Shown piece by piece: positions 27,955 through 36,252 of a stretch of DNA of 64,000 bases. Made by a program: the position numbers and the translations under genes. The DNA is from an uncultured Bacteroidota bacterium (GTDB lineage: Bacteria; Bacteroidota; Bacteroidia; Flavobacteriales; Flavobacteriaceae). The notes beneath the pieces are model-generated. The model was not told the DNA's origin. It saw only the letters and a list, made by a program, of their open reading frames with translations, and ran no database searches. Position 1 is the stretch's first letter, and each line of letters begins with the position of its first letter. The DNA lies in assembly GCA_902635965.1 (NCBI GenBank), contig CACPQA010000001.1:1-64000 (forward strand), in the 5' to 3' direction.

Positions 27955-29176
27955 TAAAGATCGTTGGCAGGAAATATTTGAAACAATTAAAAAGAACAAG
28001 TTGAGGACTTTTTTATCTGGTTTTACAGTCGCACTAGGTATTTTTATTTTCATAATATTATTTGGACTTGGGAATGGTCTTAAAAACTCATTTAAAGAAT
28101 TTTTTTTGGATGACGCTACGAACATACTTTATGTTGAATCGGGTAAAACATCTAAACCATTTAAAGGATATAAAGCAAGCAGAAAAATAGAATTTGAAAA
28201 CGAAGATTTATATGATATCCAAAAGTTTTTCAGTTTTTATTTAGATTATATTACCCCGAGGATAACCAGAGGAGCTAAAATAAAATTCAAAAACGAATAT
28301 GGAAATTACACAACAAGAGGGGTTGCTCCGTCTCACCAATTTGCCGAAAAAACAATTGTTACCAACGGCAGATATTTAAATGATATTGATATCAAACAAA
28401 AGAAAAAGGTTGCTGTGATTGGTCGTTTGGTCTCAAGGGATTTGTTTGGTGAAGAAGACCCAATCGGAAAATTTATTGATATTGGTAAAACTGTTTTTAA
28501 AGTAGTAGGAGTTTTTAAAGATTCCGGAGGTGATAATGAGGAACGTTTTGTTTACATTCCCTATACTACAAGACAAAAAATGGAAAAGGCAACAAAAAAA
28601 ATTGGTTCAATTATCGTAGCTTTCAAACCTGAAATTGGAAATTCTGGCGCACTAGCTTTCGAGAAACAACTTCGTGAATATATAAAGCAAAAAAAATTTA
28701 TTGCCCCTTCAGACTCAAAAGGTGTTTTCATTAGAAATGTATCTGATGATCTTAAACGTAATCAGCAATTTGCTTCTGCACTGCAAGTAATTGTAACCTT
28801 TGTCGGGATAGGAACTTTGATTGCGGGAATAATCGGAATTTCAAATATTATGGTTTTTGTTGTCAAAGAGAGAACTAAGGAACTTGGAATTAGAAAAGCG
28901 CTGGGAGCATCACCAAAGTCAGTTATAAATATGGTTTTGCAAGAGTCTATTTTTATCACAACTATTTCAGGTTATGTTGGAATGTTTTTTGCAGTATTAA
29001 TCCTCAAAAATACAGGTGACAGATTGGAAGATTATTTTATTAAAAACCCATATATAAACTTAAGTACAGCATTTTTCGCCACAATAGTACTAATTCTTTT
29101 TGGAGCTATTGCTGGATATGTTCCAGCTAAAAGAGCGGCAAGTATAAAACCAATAGTAGCATTAAGGGATGAATAG
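27947..29176 (+). CDS. MacB-type ABC permease, first paralogue
   Basis: 409 residues. The topology is that of MacB/FtsX permeases: an N-terminal helix (about 22-42), a ~230-residue periplasmic MacB_PCD domain, then three C-terminal helices with the coupling motif VKERTKELGIRKALGASPKSV. It contains no ATPase domain; the ATPase is the preceding gene. It overlaps the second permease by 8 bp. The two permeases share start (W-Q-E-I-F-x-x-I-K-K-N-K) and end (P-A-x-R-A-x-S-I-K-P-I-x-A-L-R-x-E) sequences, so they arose by duplication and probably form a heterodimer. Confidence 0.93.
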   Translation: MFNKDRWQEIFETIKKNKLRTFLSGFTVALGIFIFIILFGLGNGLKNSFKEFFLDDATNILYVESGKTSKPFKGYKASRKIEFENEDLYDIQKFFSFYLDYITPRITRGAKIKFKNEYGNYTTRGVAPSHQFAEKTIVTNGRYLNDIDIKQKKKVAVIGRLVSRDLFGEEDPIGKFIDIGKTVFKVVGVFKDSGGDNEERFVYIPYTTRQKMEKATKKIGSIIVAFKPEIGNSGALAFEKQLREYIKQKKFIAPSDSKGVFIRNVSDDLKRNQQFASALQVIVTFVGIGTLIAGIIGISNIMVFVVKERTKELGIRKALGASPKSVINMVLQESIFITTISGYVGMFFAVLILKNTGDRLEDYFIKNPYINLSTAFFATIVLILFGAIAGYVPAKRAASIKPIVALRDE

Positions 29177-30446
29177 TTTAAAAGTTATTTTTGATTACGA
29201 TACTTGGCAGGAAATATTTAGTTCCATTAAGAAAAACAAAGTTCGGACTATTATTACTGTTATAGGAGTACTTTGGGGTATTTTTATATATATAACGTTG
29301 TCTGGTTCATCAAATGGTTTGGATAACGGATTTGATAAGGAGTTTGAAAATATTGCGATGAACTCTATGTTTATTTGGACTCAGCAGACAAGTATGCCTT
29401 ACAAAGGGTTTAAAACAGGTAGGAGACCTAGACTCAAAATTAGTGACGCAAGAGTATTGTTAAATAGTGTGCCAGATATACAATATATAGCCCCGAGAAA
29501 TGCAAGGGGGGTTTTTGGTGGTTCACCGCCTGCCACAATTGTCAGAAAATCTAAATCTGGTAATTACAATATTTATGGTGACTTTCCTGAATACACAAAA
29601 ATTGCAACAAAAAAAATTTTTAAAGGTGGCAGGTTTATAAATCAAATAGATATTGATTTGTCTAGAAAAGTCTGCGTGATTGGAGAAAGAACGAAAAAAG
29701 AATTGTTTGTTGAAGGAGAAAAAGTAATTGGAGAATATGTAAAATTAGATGATGTTTTTTTTCAGATAATAGGCGTCCACAAATATATTCAAGGGGGTGG
29801 TTTTGAGACAGATGGTGATATATTCATACCGTTTACAACATTTAAAAATATTTATAATACAGGTGAAAAAGTTGGTTGGTTTACAATTGCAGCCTATGAT
29901 GATTCAAATGTAGTAGATGTTGAAAAACAAATAAAAAGTACGCTAAAAAGAATTCATAACGTAAACCCTTTAGATGAAAGAGCAATTAGTGGTTTCAACT
30001 TAGGAGAAATATTCAATAAAATTAAAGGGTTTTCTAAAGGAATGACACTTCTCTCAATTATTGTTGGAATAGCTACAATACTTGCAGGTGTTATTGGAAT
30101 TGGAAATATCTTATTGATATCAGTTAAAGAAAGAACCAAAGAATTAGGTGTAAGAAGAGCATTAGGAGCTACTCCATCTGAGGTAAAAACTCAAATAATA
30201 TTAGAGTCCGTATTTTTAACTCTAGTATCAGGAATTTTTGGAATTATTTTAGGTGGGTTAGTGCTTTACGGTATTAACGTAGCCACAACGGATATAGATA
30301 GTTTTCCATACACTAATCCAACTGTTCCGGTCTCATTTATTTTGGCCGCATTATTAATCATTATTTCACTTGGAACACTAATTGGTCTAATTCCAGCACA
30401 AAGAGCTGTAAGTATAAAACCAATTGATGCGTTAAGAGAAGAATAA
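29169..30446 (+). CDS. MacB-type ABC permease, second paralogue
   Basis: 425 residues, with the same plan as the preceding permease: N-terminal helix (IITVIGVLWGIFIYITLSG), large periplasmic domain and three C-terminal helices with VKERTKELGVRRALGATPSEV. Compared with its partner the periplasmic domain is slightly longer. With the ATPase, the HlyD-type adaptor 9 bp downstream and the TolC-type protein it makes a complete MacAB-TolC-like tripartite exporter. The substrate cannot be read from sequence; peptides, lipids or antibiotics are the usual candidates. Confidence 0.93.
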   Translation: MNSLKVIFDYDTWQEIFSSIKKNKVRTIITVIGVLWGIFIYITLSGSSNGLDNGFDKEFENIAMNSMFIWTQQTSMPYKGFKTGRRPRLKISDARVLLNSVPDIQYIAPRNARGVFGGSPPATIVRKSKSGNYNIYGDFPEYTKIATKKIFKGGRFINQIDIDLSRKVCVIGERTKKELFVEGEKVIGEYVKLDDVFFQIIGVHKYIQGGGFETDGDIFIPFTTFKNIYNTGEKVGWFTIAAYDDSNVVDVEKQIKSTLKRIHNVNPLDERAISGFNLGEIFNKIKGFSKGMTLLSIIVGIATILAGVIGIGNILLISVKERTKELGVRRALGATPSEVKTQIILESVFLTLVSGIFGIILGGLVLYGINVATTDIDSFPYTNPTVPVSFILAALLIIISLGTLIGLIPAQRAVSIKPIDALREE

Positions 30447-30455
30447 ATTTAAATT

Positions 30456-31595
30456 ATGAAAAAAATTATCCGCTATTTATTATTATTTACTATTATTTTT
30501 TCTGGTTTATTTTCTATTGCTTATTTTATAAAATCTAATAGCAAGGGGAACATAACTTATGAAACAAACACCCCTTTCATAACAAACATCGAAAGAAAAA
30601 CAGTAGCAACTGGCAAAGTCATTCCTGAAGATGAAGTTGAAATAAAACCTCAAGTGCAAGGAATTTTGAGTCAAATTTTTGTTGAAGAAGGTGACTTTGT
30701 TAAACAAGGAGATATTATCGCTAAAATAAAAATTGTTCCTGACGAAGGACAACTTAACAGTGCTAAAGGTCGATTAGCAAATGCAAAGCTGGTTTTTAAA
30801 AACTCTGAAATTGATTTTAAAAGAAACCAAAATTTGATGAAAAAGGGAATTATATCCTTAAAGGAATTTCAGGATACAAAATTGAACTTCAACAGGTCAA
30901 AACAAGATTTACTAAATGCCGAAAACGATTTTAAAATTATAAAATCTGGATCTGCTGGAGGATTGGCTACTGCAAACACAGATGTTCGAGCAACAGTACC
31001 TGGAACAGTTCTAGAGATACCTGTTAAGGAAGGAGATCAGGTAATCGAAAGTAATTCTTTTAACAATGGAACCACAATTGCTATTATTGCTGATTTAAAT
31101 AAAATGATTTTCGAAGGGAAAGTAGACGAAACAGATGTAGACAAAATGTTTTTAGGCATGCCTCTGAAGGTAAGTTTAGGAGCAATAGATGACAAGTTTT
31201 TTGATGCTAAATTAAAATTTATTGCTCCCAAAGGAAATGAAGAAGAGGGTATTGTTCAATTTAAGATAGAAGGGGATTTAAAGTTAGATAAGGAATTTAC
31301 CATTAGGGCAGGTTATAGTGCTAATGCTTCCTTCATTCTTGAACGAAAAGATAGTGTTTTAAGCATTTCTGAAGCCCTACTACAGTTTGATAAAGACTCG
31401 GACAAGCCTTATGTTGAGATTGAAAATTCCGATCAAAAGTTTAAAAGGAAAAATATTGAAATTGGAATTTCTGATGGAATAAATGTTGAAATCATATCAG
31501 GAATTAATTTAAATGATAGAATAAAGGTTTGGAACAGAACTCAAGCTGAAAATCTAGAAAGTGAAAATGATATCGATGGTAAAGATGAGAACTAA
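30456..31595 (+). CDS. HlyD/MacA-type periplasmic adaptor protein
   Basis: 379 residues. An N-terminal membrane anchor (about 5-25) is followed by a biotinyl-lipoyl-like half (VEIKPQVQGILSQIFVEEGDFVKQGDIIAKI, about 62-92), a coiled-coil hairpin (about 95-160) shorter than in AcrA-type adaptors, the second lipoyl half (VRATVPGTVLEIPVKEGDQV), and beta-barrel and membrane-proximal domains. It bridges the permeases and the outer-membrane channel. Its last 11 bp overlap the start of the TolC-type gene. Confidence 0.92.
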   Translation: MKKIIRYLLLFTIIFSGLFSIAYFIKSNSKGNITYETNTPFITNIERKTVATGKVIPEDEVEIKPQVQGILSQIFVEEGDFVKQGDIIAKIKIVPDEGQLNSAKGRLANAKLVFKNSEIDFKRNQNLMKKGIISLKEFQDTKLNFNRSKQDLLNAENDFKIIKSGSAGGLATANTDVRATVPGTVLEIPVKEGDQVIESNSFNNGTTIAIIADLNKMIFEGKVDETDVDKMFLGMPLKVSLGAIDDKFFDAKLKFIAPKGNEEEGIVQFKIEGDLKLDKEFTIRAGYSANASFILERKDSVLSISEALLQFDKDSDKPYVEIENSDQKFKRKNIEIGISDGINVEIISGINLNDRIKVWNRTQAENLESENDIDGKDEN

Positions 31596-33009
31596 TAAAG
31601 TATTTATTTTTTTAGTGGTTGCTCTAACCTCCCATAAATCGATTTGCCAATCAAAAGTATGGACCCTTGAAGAATGTATTGAATTGGCGATTGAGAAAAA
31701 CATTTCAGTTAAACAAGGTCAGTTAAATTATGAGGATGCATTAATTGACAAAAATGACGCTAAAGCAAATTTTTTACCAACTATTAACTTGAATGCAAAT
31801 CATTCATGGAATATAGGTTTAAATCAAAATATTACTACTGGTTTATTTGAGAACATGACAACACAATTTTCATCAGGCAATTTGAGTTTGGGAGTAGACA
31901 TATACAGAGGTAAACAAAATTTTATTCAACTTTACAGAGCAAATTTAGCTTTGCTGGCCAGACAATATCAGATTGAAGACATAATGGATGATACCAAGCT
32001 GCTTGTTGCAAACGCATATCTGCAGATAATGTTCAATAAAGAGATCGTAAGTGTACAGAAGACACAACTAGATTTGGTTAAAACACAATTGGAAAGAACA
32101 ACCAATTTAGTTGAAGCTGGAATTTTAATTGAAAATGACCGTATAGATTTAGTCGCGGAAGTTGCATCTCAGGAGCAAAGTCTAGTTTTATCGAATAATA
32201 ATCTAAGACTCTCTATAATAAACTTAGCTCAATTGTTACTTATTACAGATTACGAAAACTTTGATATTTTCACCGAAGATTTGGAAGTACCCTTTTCCCA
32301 AATAATTGAAGAAGGGCCAAAGAAAATTTTTGAAAAAGCCTTATCATTTAGAAATGACATAAAACTCGCGATTGCCAATGTTGATATTGCAGAAGCAGAT
32401 ATTAAATTAGCAAAGGGTAATCTTTTACCCTCACTTGTTGGTTTTTATAGCTTTAGTACTAGACTATCATATGCAGAAAGGATTAGGGGTTCAGGTGAAT
32501 TTCAGGAAATCCCTATAGGATTTGTAAGAAGCAGTGGAGAAGTTGTAAACACCAATAGAGAAATACCAGAAGTTATTGGACCTCTCCCAGTTTTTGATCA
32601 GCTGGGAATTAATGATGGACATAATTTTGGAATTCAGTTGAACATTCCAATATTTAATGGTTTAAGAAATAGAAATAATTATAGGAAATCAAAAATTAAT
32701 CTTGAAAGATCAAAAAACATTATGGAGCAACAAAAATTAGATCTAGAAAATACTATTAATCAAGCTTTTAACGATACGAAGGGAGCTTATACTCTGTATG
32801 AAGCGGCAAAAAAAACCAGAGATGCAAGACTTACTTCGTTTAACAATTCTAAGGATAGATTTGATGAAGGAATAATAGACAGTTTTAACTATCTCCAAAT
32901 TAAACAGTCTTATGATACATCAGTTTCTGATGAGATACGTTCCAAATATGATTATATATTTAAATTAAAAGTATTGGAGTTTTATTTTGGAATACCAATT
33001 AGTATGTAA
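31585..33009 (+). CDS. TolC-family outer-membrane efflux channel
   Basis: 474 residues from ATG 31585; the frame is open from 31561, but MRTNKVFIFLVVALTSHKSICQ gives a proper signal peptide. It has the duplicated TolC pattern: WTLEECIELAIEKNISVKQGQLNYEDA near the mature N-terminus and a second repeat with the coiled-coil NYRKSKINLERSKNIMEQQKLDLENTINQAF. The protein would form a trimeric outer-membrane channel for the upstream ABC exporter. It overlaps the adaptor gene by 11 bp. Confidence 0.93.
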   Translation: MRTNKVFIFLVVALTSHKSICQSKVWTLEECIELAIEKNISVKQGQLNYEDALIDKNDAKANFLPTINLNANHSWNIGLNQNITTGLFENMTTQFSSGNLSLGVDIYRGKQNFIQLYRANLALLARQYQIEDIMDDTKLLVANAYLQIMFNKEIVSVQKTQLDLVKTQLERTTNLVEAGILIENDRIDLVAEVASQEQSLVLSNNNLRLSIINLAQLLLITDYENFDIFTEDLEVPFSQIIEEGPKKIFEKALSFRNDIKLAIANVDIAEADIKLAKGNLLPSLVGFYSFSTRLSYAERIRGSGEFQEIPIGFVRSSGEVVNTNREIPEVIGPLPVFDQLGINDGHNFGIQLNIPIFNGLRNRNNYRKSKINLERSKNIMEQQKLDLENTINQAFNDTKGAYTLYEAAKKTRDARLTSFNNSKDRFDEGIIDSFNYLQIKQSYDTSVSDEIRSKYDYIFKLKVLEFYFGIPISM

Positions 33010-33018
33010 TTTTATTTT

Positions 33019-33687
33019 ATGAAAAATTATATTCTTTGTCTAGAAACTTCATCAACAAATTGCTCAGTATCCATATCAAAAGAAAATAAAATAATATATA
33101 CAAAAGAATCAGACGGTGAAGAGTACAGGCACAGTGAATTTTTACATTCATTTATAGAAGAGTCTATGGATGATTCTAAGCTTGAATACGACCAACTGAT
33201 GGCAGTCTCAGTTGGCATTGGACCAGGTTCGTTTACGGGTCTCAGAATAGGTTTGTCCTCAGCAAAAGGGATATGCTATTCAAAAGACATACCATTAATC
33301 ACAGTTAACAGTCTTGAAATTCTTGCACACAAGTATAAAACTAAAAATGAAGAAATTTTAGTCCCAATGTTTGATGCTAGAAGAATGGAGGTCTACTTTT
33401 CGATTTTTGATAAAAATCATAAACTATTAAAACCACCAACCTCAAGAATTCTTTCAGAAGATTTTTTTCGAGATTTTCCAAATAAAAAGATGGTTATTTT
33501 TGGAAACGGAGCTGAAAAATGTAAAAGGATTTTTAATTCAAACGAAATCAAATATATTTTTGAGATTTCCAACCCGTCTTCAAAAGAAATGGGTCATATT
33601 TCTTACACTAAATTTTTAAAAAAAGATCATGCCGATTTAGCTTATTGTGAACCTTGTTATCTGAAAAACAATTACTTAAAAAAATAA
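33019..33687 (+). CDS. tsaB: TsaB, tRNA threonylcarbamoyladenosine synthesis protein
   Basis: 222 residues of the ASKHA fold. The N-terminus ILCLETSSTNCSVSI and the conserved VSVGIGPGSFTGLRIGLSSAKGI block are diagnostic of TsaB, the partner of TsaD in making t6A37 in ANN-decoding tRNAs. It lacks the metal-binding histidines of TsaD, as expected. It is convergent with the Nfu gene, whose stop lies 9 bp away. Confidence 0.95.
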   Translation: MKNYILCLETSSTNCSVSISKENKIIYTKESDGEEYRHSEFLHSFIEESMDDSKLEYDQLMAVSVGIGPGSFTGLRIGLSSAKGICYSKDIPLITVNSLEILAHKYKTKNEEILVPMFDARRMEVYFSIFDKNHKLLKPPTSRILSEDFFRDFPNKKMVIFGNGAEKCKRIFNSNEIKYIFEISNPSSKEMGHISYTKFLKKDHADLAYCEPCYLKNNYLKK

Positions 33688-33696
33688 TTTTATTCT

Positions 33697-34575
33697 CTAT
33701 CCATTAATTGCTGCTACGGTCTCCACTTTCCCTGGGACCATTTCTTTTAACATATTTTCAATACCATTTTTTAAAGTAATTGTTGAGGAAGGACAACCAC
33801 TACAAGCTCCTTGTAAAACTACTTCTACCAATTTTTCTTTGGGATGATATTGTTTAAACAAGATGTTTCCCCCATCCATTGCTACGGACGGTTTAATATA
33901 CTCATCAATAATTTTTATGATTTGCAGGGAAACTTTATCTAAAGATTGGTTAGAATCGCTTTTGTCAACTTCTTTTTTTTCAACCACACTAAAATCAAAT
34001 TCTTTTTCTAATTTATCTTTTAAGAATTCTCTGAAATTATTTACATGACAATCCCAACTATAATTTTCACTTAAAGTGACAGATATATAATTATTATTTA
34101 AAAAAACTTGTTCAATAAAATCAAATGAAAAAATTGAATTTATAAATTTTGACTCATTACTCAAATTATTTCTTTTGACTTCATGTATTTTTTTAGTTAA
34201 AAGTTTATTACAAACAAATTTCATCACATTTGGATTTGGTGTACTTTCAGCGTAGAGTGTAATGATGTTTTGTGTTTTTTCATCCATTTGTAATTCATTT
34301 GAAAAAAAAGATTGTAATTTTTTTTCAATAATTTTTTCAACTTCATTCAAAACATCCTCCCAAGAAACAATATCAAATCTTTCAAGTAACATTTGATTTT
34401 TAGAGATAGATACAGATTTTATAAATGGTAAATAAAACATTTCTTTAGCTAAAGGCACATCATTAGCCTCTTCTACAGTGTTATATTTTTTATTTTCAAT
34501 ATTTAGATCAAAATTCCATTTGAATGAAGCTAAATCATCACTAACAATATTGGATTTAATAATAAGTTTATTCAT
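33697..34575 (-). CDS. Nfu-family iron-sulfur carrier
   Basis: 292 residues. Two Nfu_N-like domains occupy about residues 1-90 and 105-190 (the second has AESTPNPNVMKFVCNK, the typical TPNP motif), followed by a C-terminal NifU-like domain with the cluster-binding CxxC in QGACSGCPSSTITLKNGIE (near residue 258). The protein delivers [4Fe-4S] clusters to target enzymes. It is divergent from the gamma carbonic anhydrase gene, and the 40-bp gap must hold both promoters; TAATTTTA just before its ATG is a weak -7 candidate. Confidence 0.9.
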   Translation of the reverse strand: MNKLIIKSNIVSDDLASFKWNFDLNIENKKYNTVEEANDVPLAKEMFYLPFIKSVSISKNQMLLERFDIVSWEDVLNEVEKIIEKKLQSFFSNELQMDEKTQNIITLYAESTPNPNVMKFVCNKLLTKKIHEVKRNNLSNESKFINSIFSFDFIEQVFLNNNYISVTLSENYSWDCHVNNFREFLKDKLEKEFDFSVVEKKEVDKSDSNQSLDKVSLQIIKIIDEYIKPSVAMDGGNILFKQYHPKEKLVEVVLQGACSGCPSSTITLKNGIENMLKEMVPGKVETVAAING

Positions 34576-34615
34576 AGTGTAAAATTAAAAAGTTTAATTT
34601 ACATTTATTTAAATT

Positions 34616-35125
34616 ATGCTTGTAAAATCTATTTTAGGGAAAAAACCAATATGGGGTAAAAATTGTTTTTTTGCTGATAATGCAACCGTAATCGGAGACG
34701 TAGTTATTGGAGATTTTTGTTCTATTTGGTTTAATACAGTGATTAGAGGTGATGTAAATAAAATAAGAATTGGGAACAATGTAAATGTTCAAGACGGTTC
34801 AGTAATCCATGCTACATACAAAAAGTCTTCTACATCAATTGGCAATTATGTTTCATTAGGGCACAATGCAATTATTCACGGCTGCAAGATAGATGATTTT
34901 GTTTTAATTGGAATGGGAGGCATAGTTATGGATAACGCCATTATAAATTCAAACTCTATAATAGCAGCTGGGAGTGTAATTTTAGAAAACACAATTGTTG
35001 AATCTAATTCAATATATGCTGGGATTCCAGCTAAAAAAATCAAAAGCATAGAACAATCCAAATCAAAAAAAGAAATAGAGAGAATCTCTAAAAACTACCT
35101 TGTTTACTCAAGTTGGTACAAGTAG
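34616..35125 (+). CDS. Gamma carbonic anhydrase family protein (left-handed beta helix)
   Basis: 169 residues with hexapeptide repeats making a left-handed beta helix. The metal-ligand histidines are seen in VIHATYKK and SLGHNAIIHGCKI, and the arginine/aspartate pair in VIRGDVNKIRIGNNVNVQDGSVIH; this matches the YrdA/PaaY/CaiE branch of gamma carbonic anhydrases. Many in this branch have weak or unknown activity. The gene ends one base before the convergent OmpH gene. Confidence 0.88.
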   Translation: MLVKSILGKKPIWGKNCFFADNATVIGDVVIGDFCSIWFNTVIRGDVNKIRIGNNVNVQDGSVIHATYKKSSTSIGNYVSLGHNAIIHGCKIDDFVLIGMGGIVMDNAIINSNSIIAAGSVILENTIVESNSIYAGIPAKKIKSIEQSKSKKEIERISKNYLVYSSWYK

Positions 35126-35126
35126 A

Positions 35127-35633
35127 TTAAAACCCTAATTCAGATTTAACATCAGTCATTAGATCTTTACCCTTGGCCATTATTACACTACCACCAGTTG
35201 AAGAATCCAACACATAATCAAATCCTTGAGCTGCAGCTACTTTTTCAATAGCTTCACGTGCCTTATCATAAAGAGGTTTCATCATTTCCACTTGCTTTTT
35301 TTGCAAATCTTGAGCAGCTGTTTCTCTATATTGGTTTATGTTCTGTTGCATAGTTTCTAACTCTTTTTGGCGAGCTTGATTAGTCACATCTGTTTGGTTG
35401 GCGGCATCAGCCGAATATGTTTGTGCTTTTGTTTGAAATTCTTTGTAAGTATTTTCTATTTCTGTAGAATATGTTTTTTCTAATTGCTCTAATTGTTTCT
35501 GAGCGGCAATAACTTCTGGCATCTCGCTGATTAATTTCTGGGTGTCAATGTGAGCGACTTTACTTTGGGCAGAAATTGAAAATTGAGTTACTATAAAGAA
35601 AATTATCGCTACGAGGTATTTAGTCTTTTTCAT
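35127..35633 (-). CDS. OmpH/Skp-like periplasmic chaperone
   Basis: 168 residues. A signal peptide (to about residue 22, SISAQ) is followed by the Skp pattern: an N-terminal strand KVAHIDTQKLISEMPEV, a long alpha-helical tentacle (about 40-115, rich in Gln/Glu/Lys), and a C-terminal strand block GFDYVLDSSTGGSVIMAKG. Skp trimers hold unfolded outer-membrane proteins on the way to BAM. It is the second of two tandem paralogues after bamA. Confidence 0.92.
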   Translation of the reverse strand: MKKTKYLVAIIFFIVTQFSISAQSKVAHIDTQKLISEMPEVIAAQKQLEQLEKTYSTEIENTYKEFQTKAQTYSADAANQTDVTNQARQKELETMQQNINQYRETAAQDLQKKQVEMMKPLYDKAREAIEKVAAAQGFDYVLDSSTGGSVIMAKGKDLMTDVKSELGF

Positions 35634-35658
35634 ATAATAAATTTTTTAAGAGGTTAGG

Positions 35659-36243
35659 TTAAGATTTCTTATTTCTATTTTGTTTTCTACGTTCGATTTC
35701 CTCTTTTCTACTTTTAATTTTTTCCTGATTGTTAATTTTTCTTAAAACCAGTTCGCTAATATCGTAATTTTTTTGCGAATATAACATAATTAGGTCTGAG
35801 GATCTATCAAATACAAAGTCAAATTTTTTTTCAATGGCAATTTCTCTGACTATTGATAAGACCCTGTCTTGTATAGGTTTAATTAATTTATTTTTTTGAT
35901 TTATATAATTTCCATTAATTCCAAAATACTTATTCTGGAGAGTAAAGATTTCATCTCTGTATATGTCTAATTCATCCTGTCTGTCATTTATCAGCTCAGA
36001 AGTAAGAAGAAACCTCTCTGAGTTAAGTTGATCTTCCATACTTTTTAATTGCATTTTTTTAATTTCAATCTCCTTGTTCCAATTTTCAGCCTTTCGTTCT
36101 AAATTTTTAGTTGCCTCTTTAAAATCTCCAATTTTTTCAATAATTTCATTAAAATCTATATATGCAATTCTAACACCCTTTTGCGCAGAACAAACTGTTG
36201 AAAGAATCAAATAAACTAAAGAAAAATTTAATTTGTAATTCAT
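35659..36243 (-). CDS. OmpH/Skp-like periplasmic chaperone, second paralogue
   Basis: 194 residues. A signal peptide (about 1-20, ending near CSA) precedes VRIAYIDFNEIIEKIGDFKEA, a long charged helical region, and FDFVFDRSSDLIMLYSQKNYDISELVLRKI. A basic tail (KSRKEEIERRKQNRNKKS) extends past the usual end. It starts 9 bp after bamA and precedes the other Skp-like gene by 25 bp, so the chaperones and the insertase are made together. Confidence 0.9.
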   Translation of the reverse strand: MNYKLNFSLVYLILSTVCSAQKGVRIAYIDFNEIIEKIGDFKEATKNLERKAENWNKEIEIKKMQLKSMEDQLNSERFLLTSELINDRQDELDIYRDEIFTLQNKYFGINGNYINQKNKLIKPIQDRVLSIVREIAIEKKFDFVFDRSSDLIMLYSQKNYDISELVLRKINNQEKIKSRKEEIERRKQNRNKKS

Positions 36244-36252
36244 ATTTAACTA

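Noticed and set aside
33697-34575. Gene considered as full NifU scaffold
   Set aside because: Only the C-terminal NifU-like domain and Nfu_N-type domains are present; the IscU-like scaffold part is absent.
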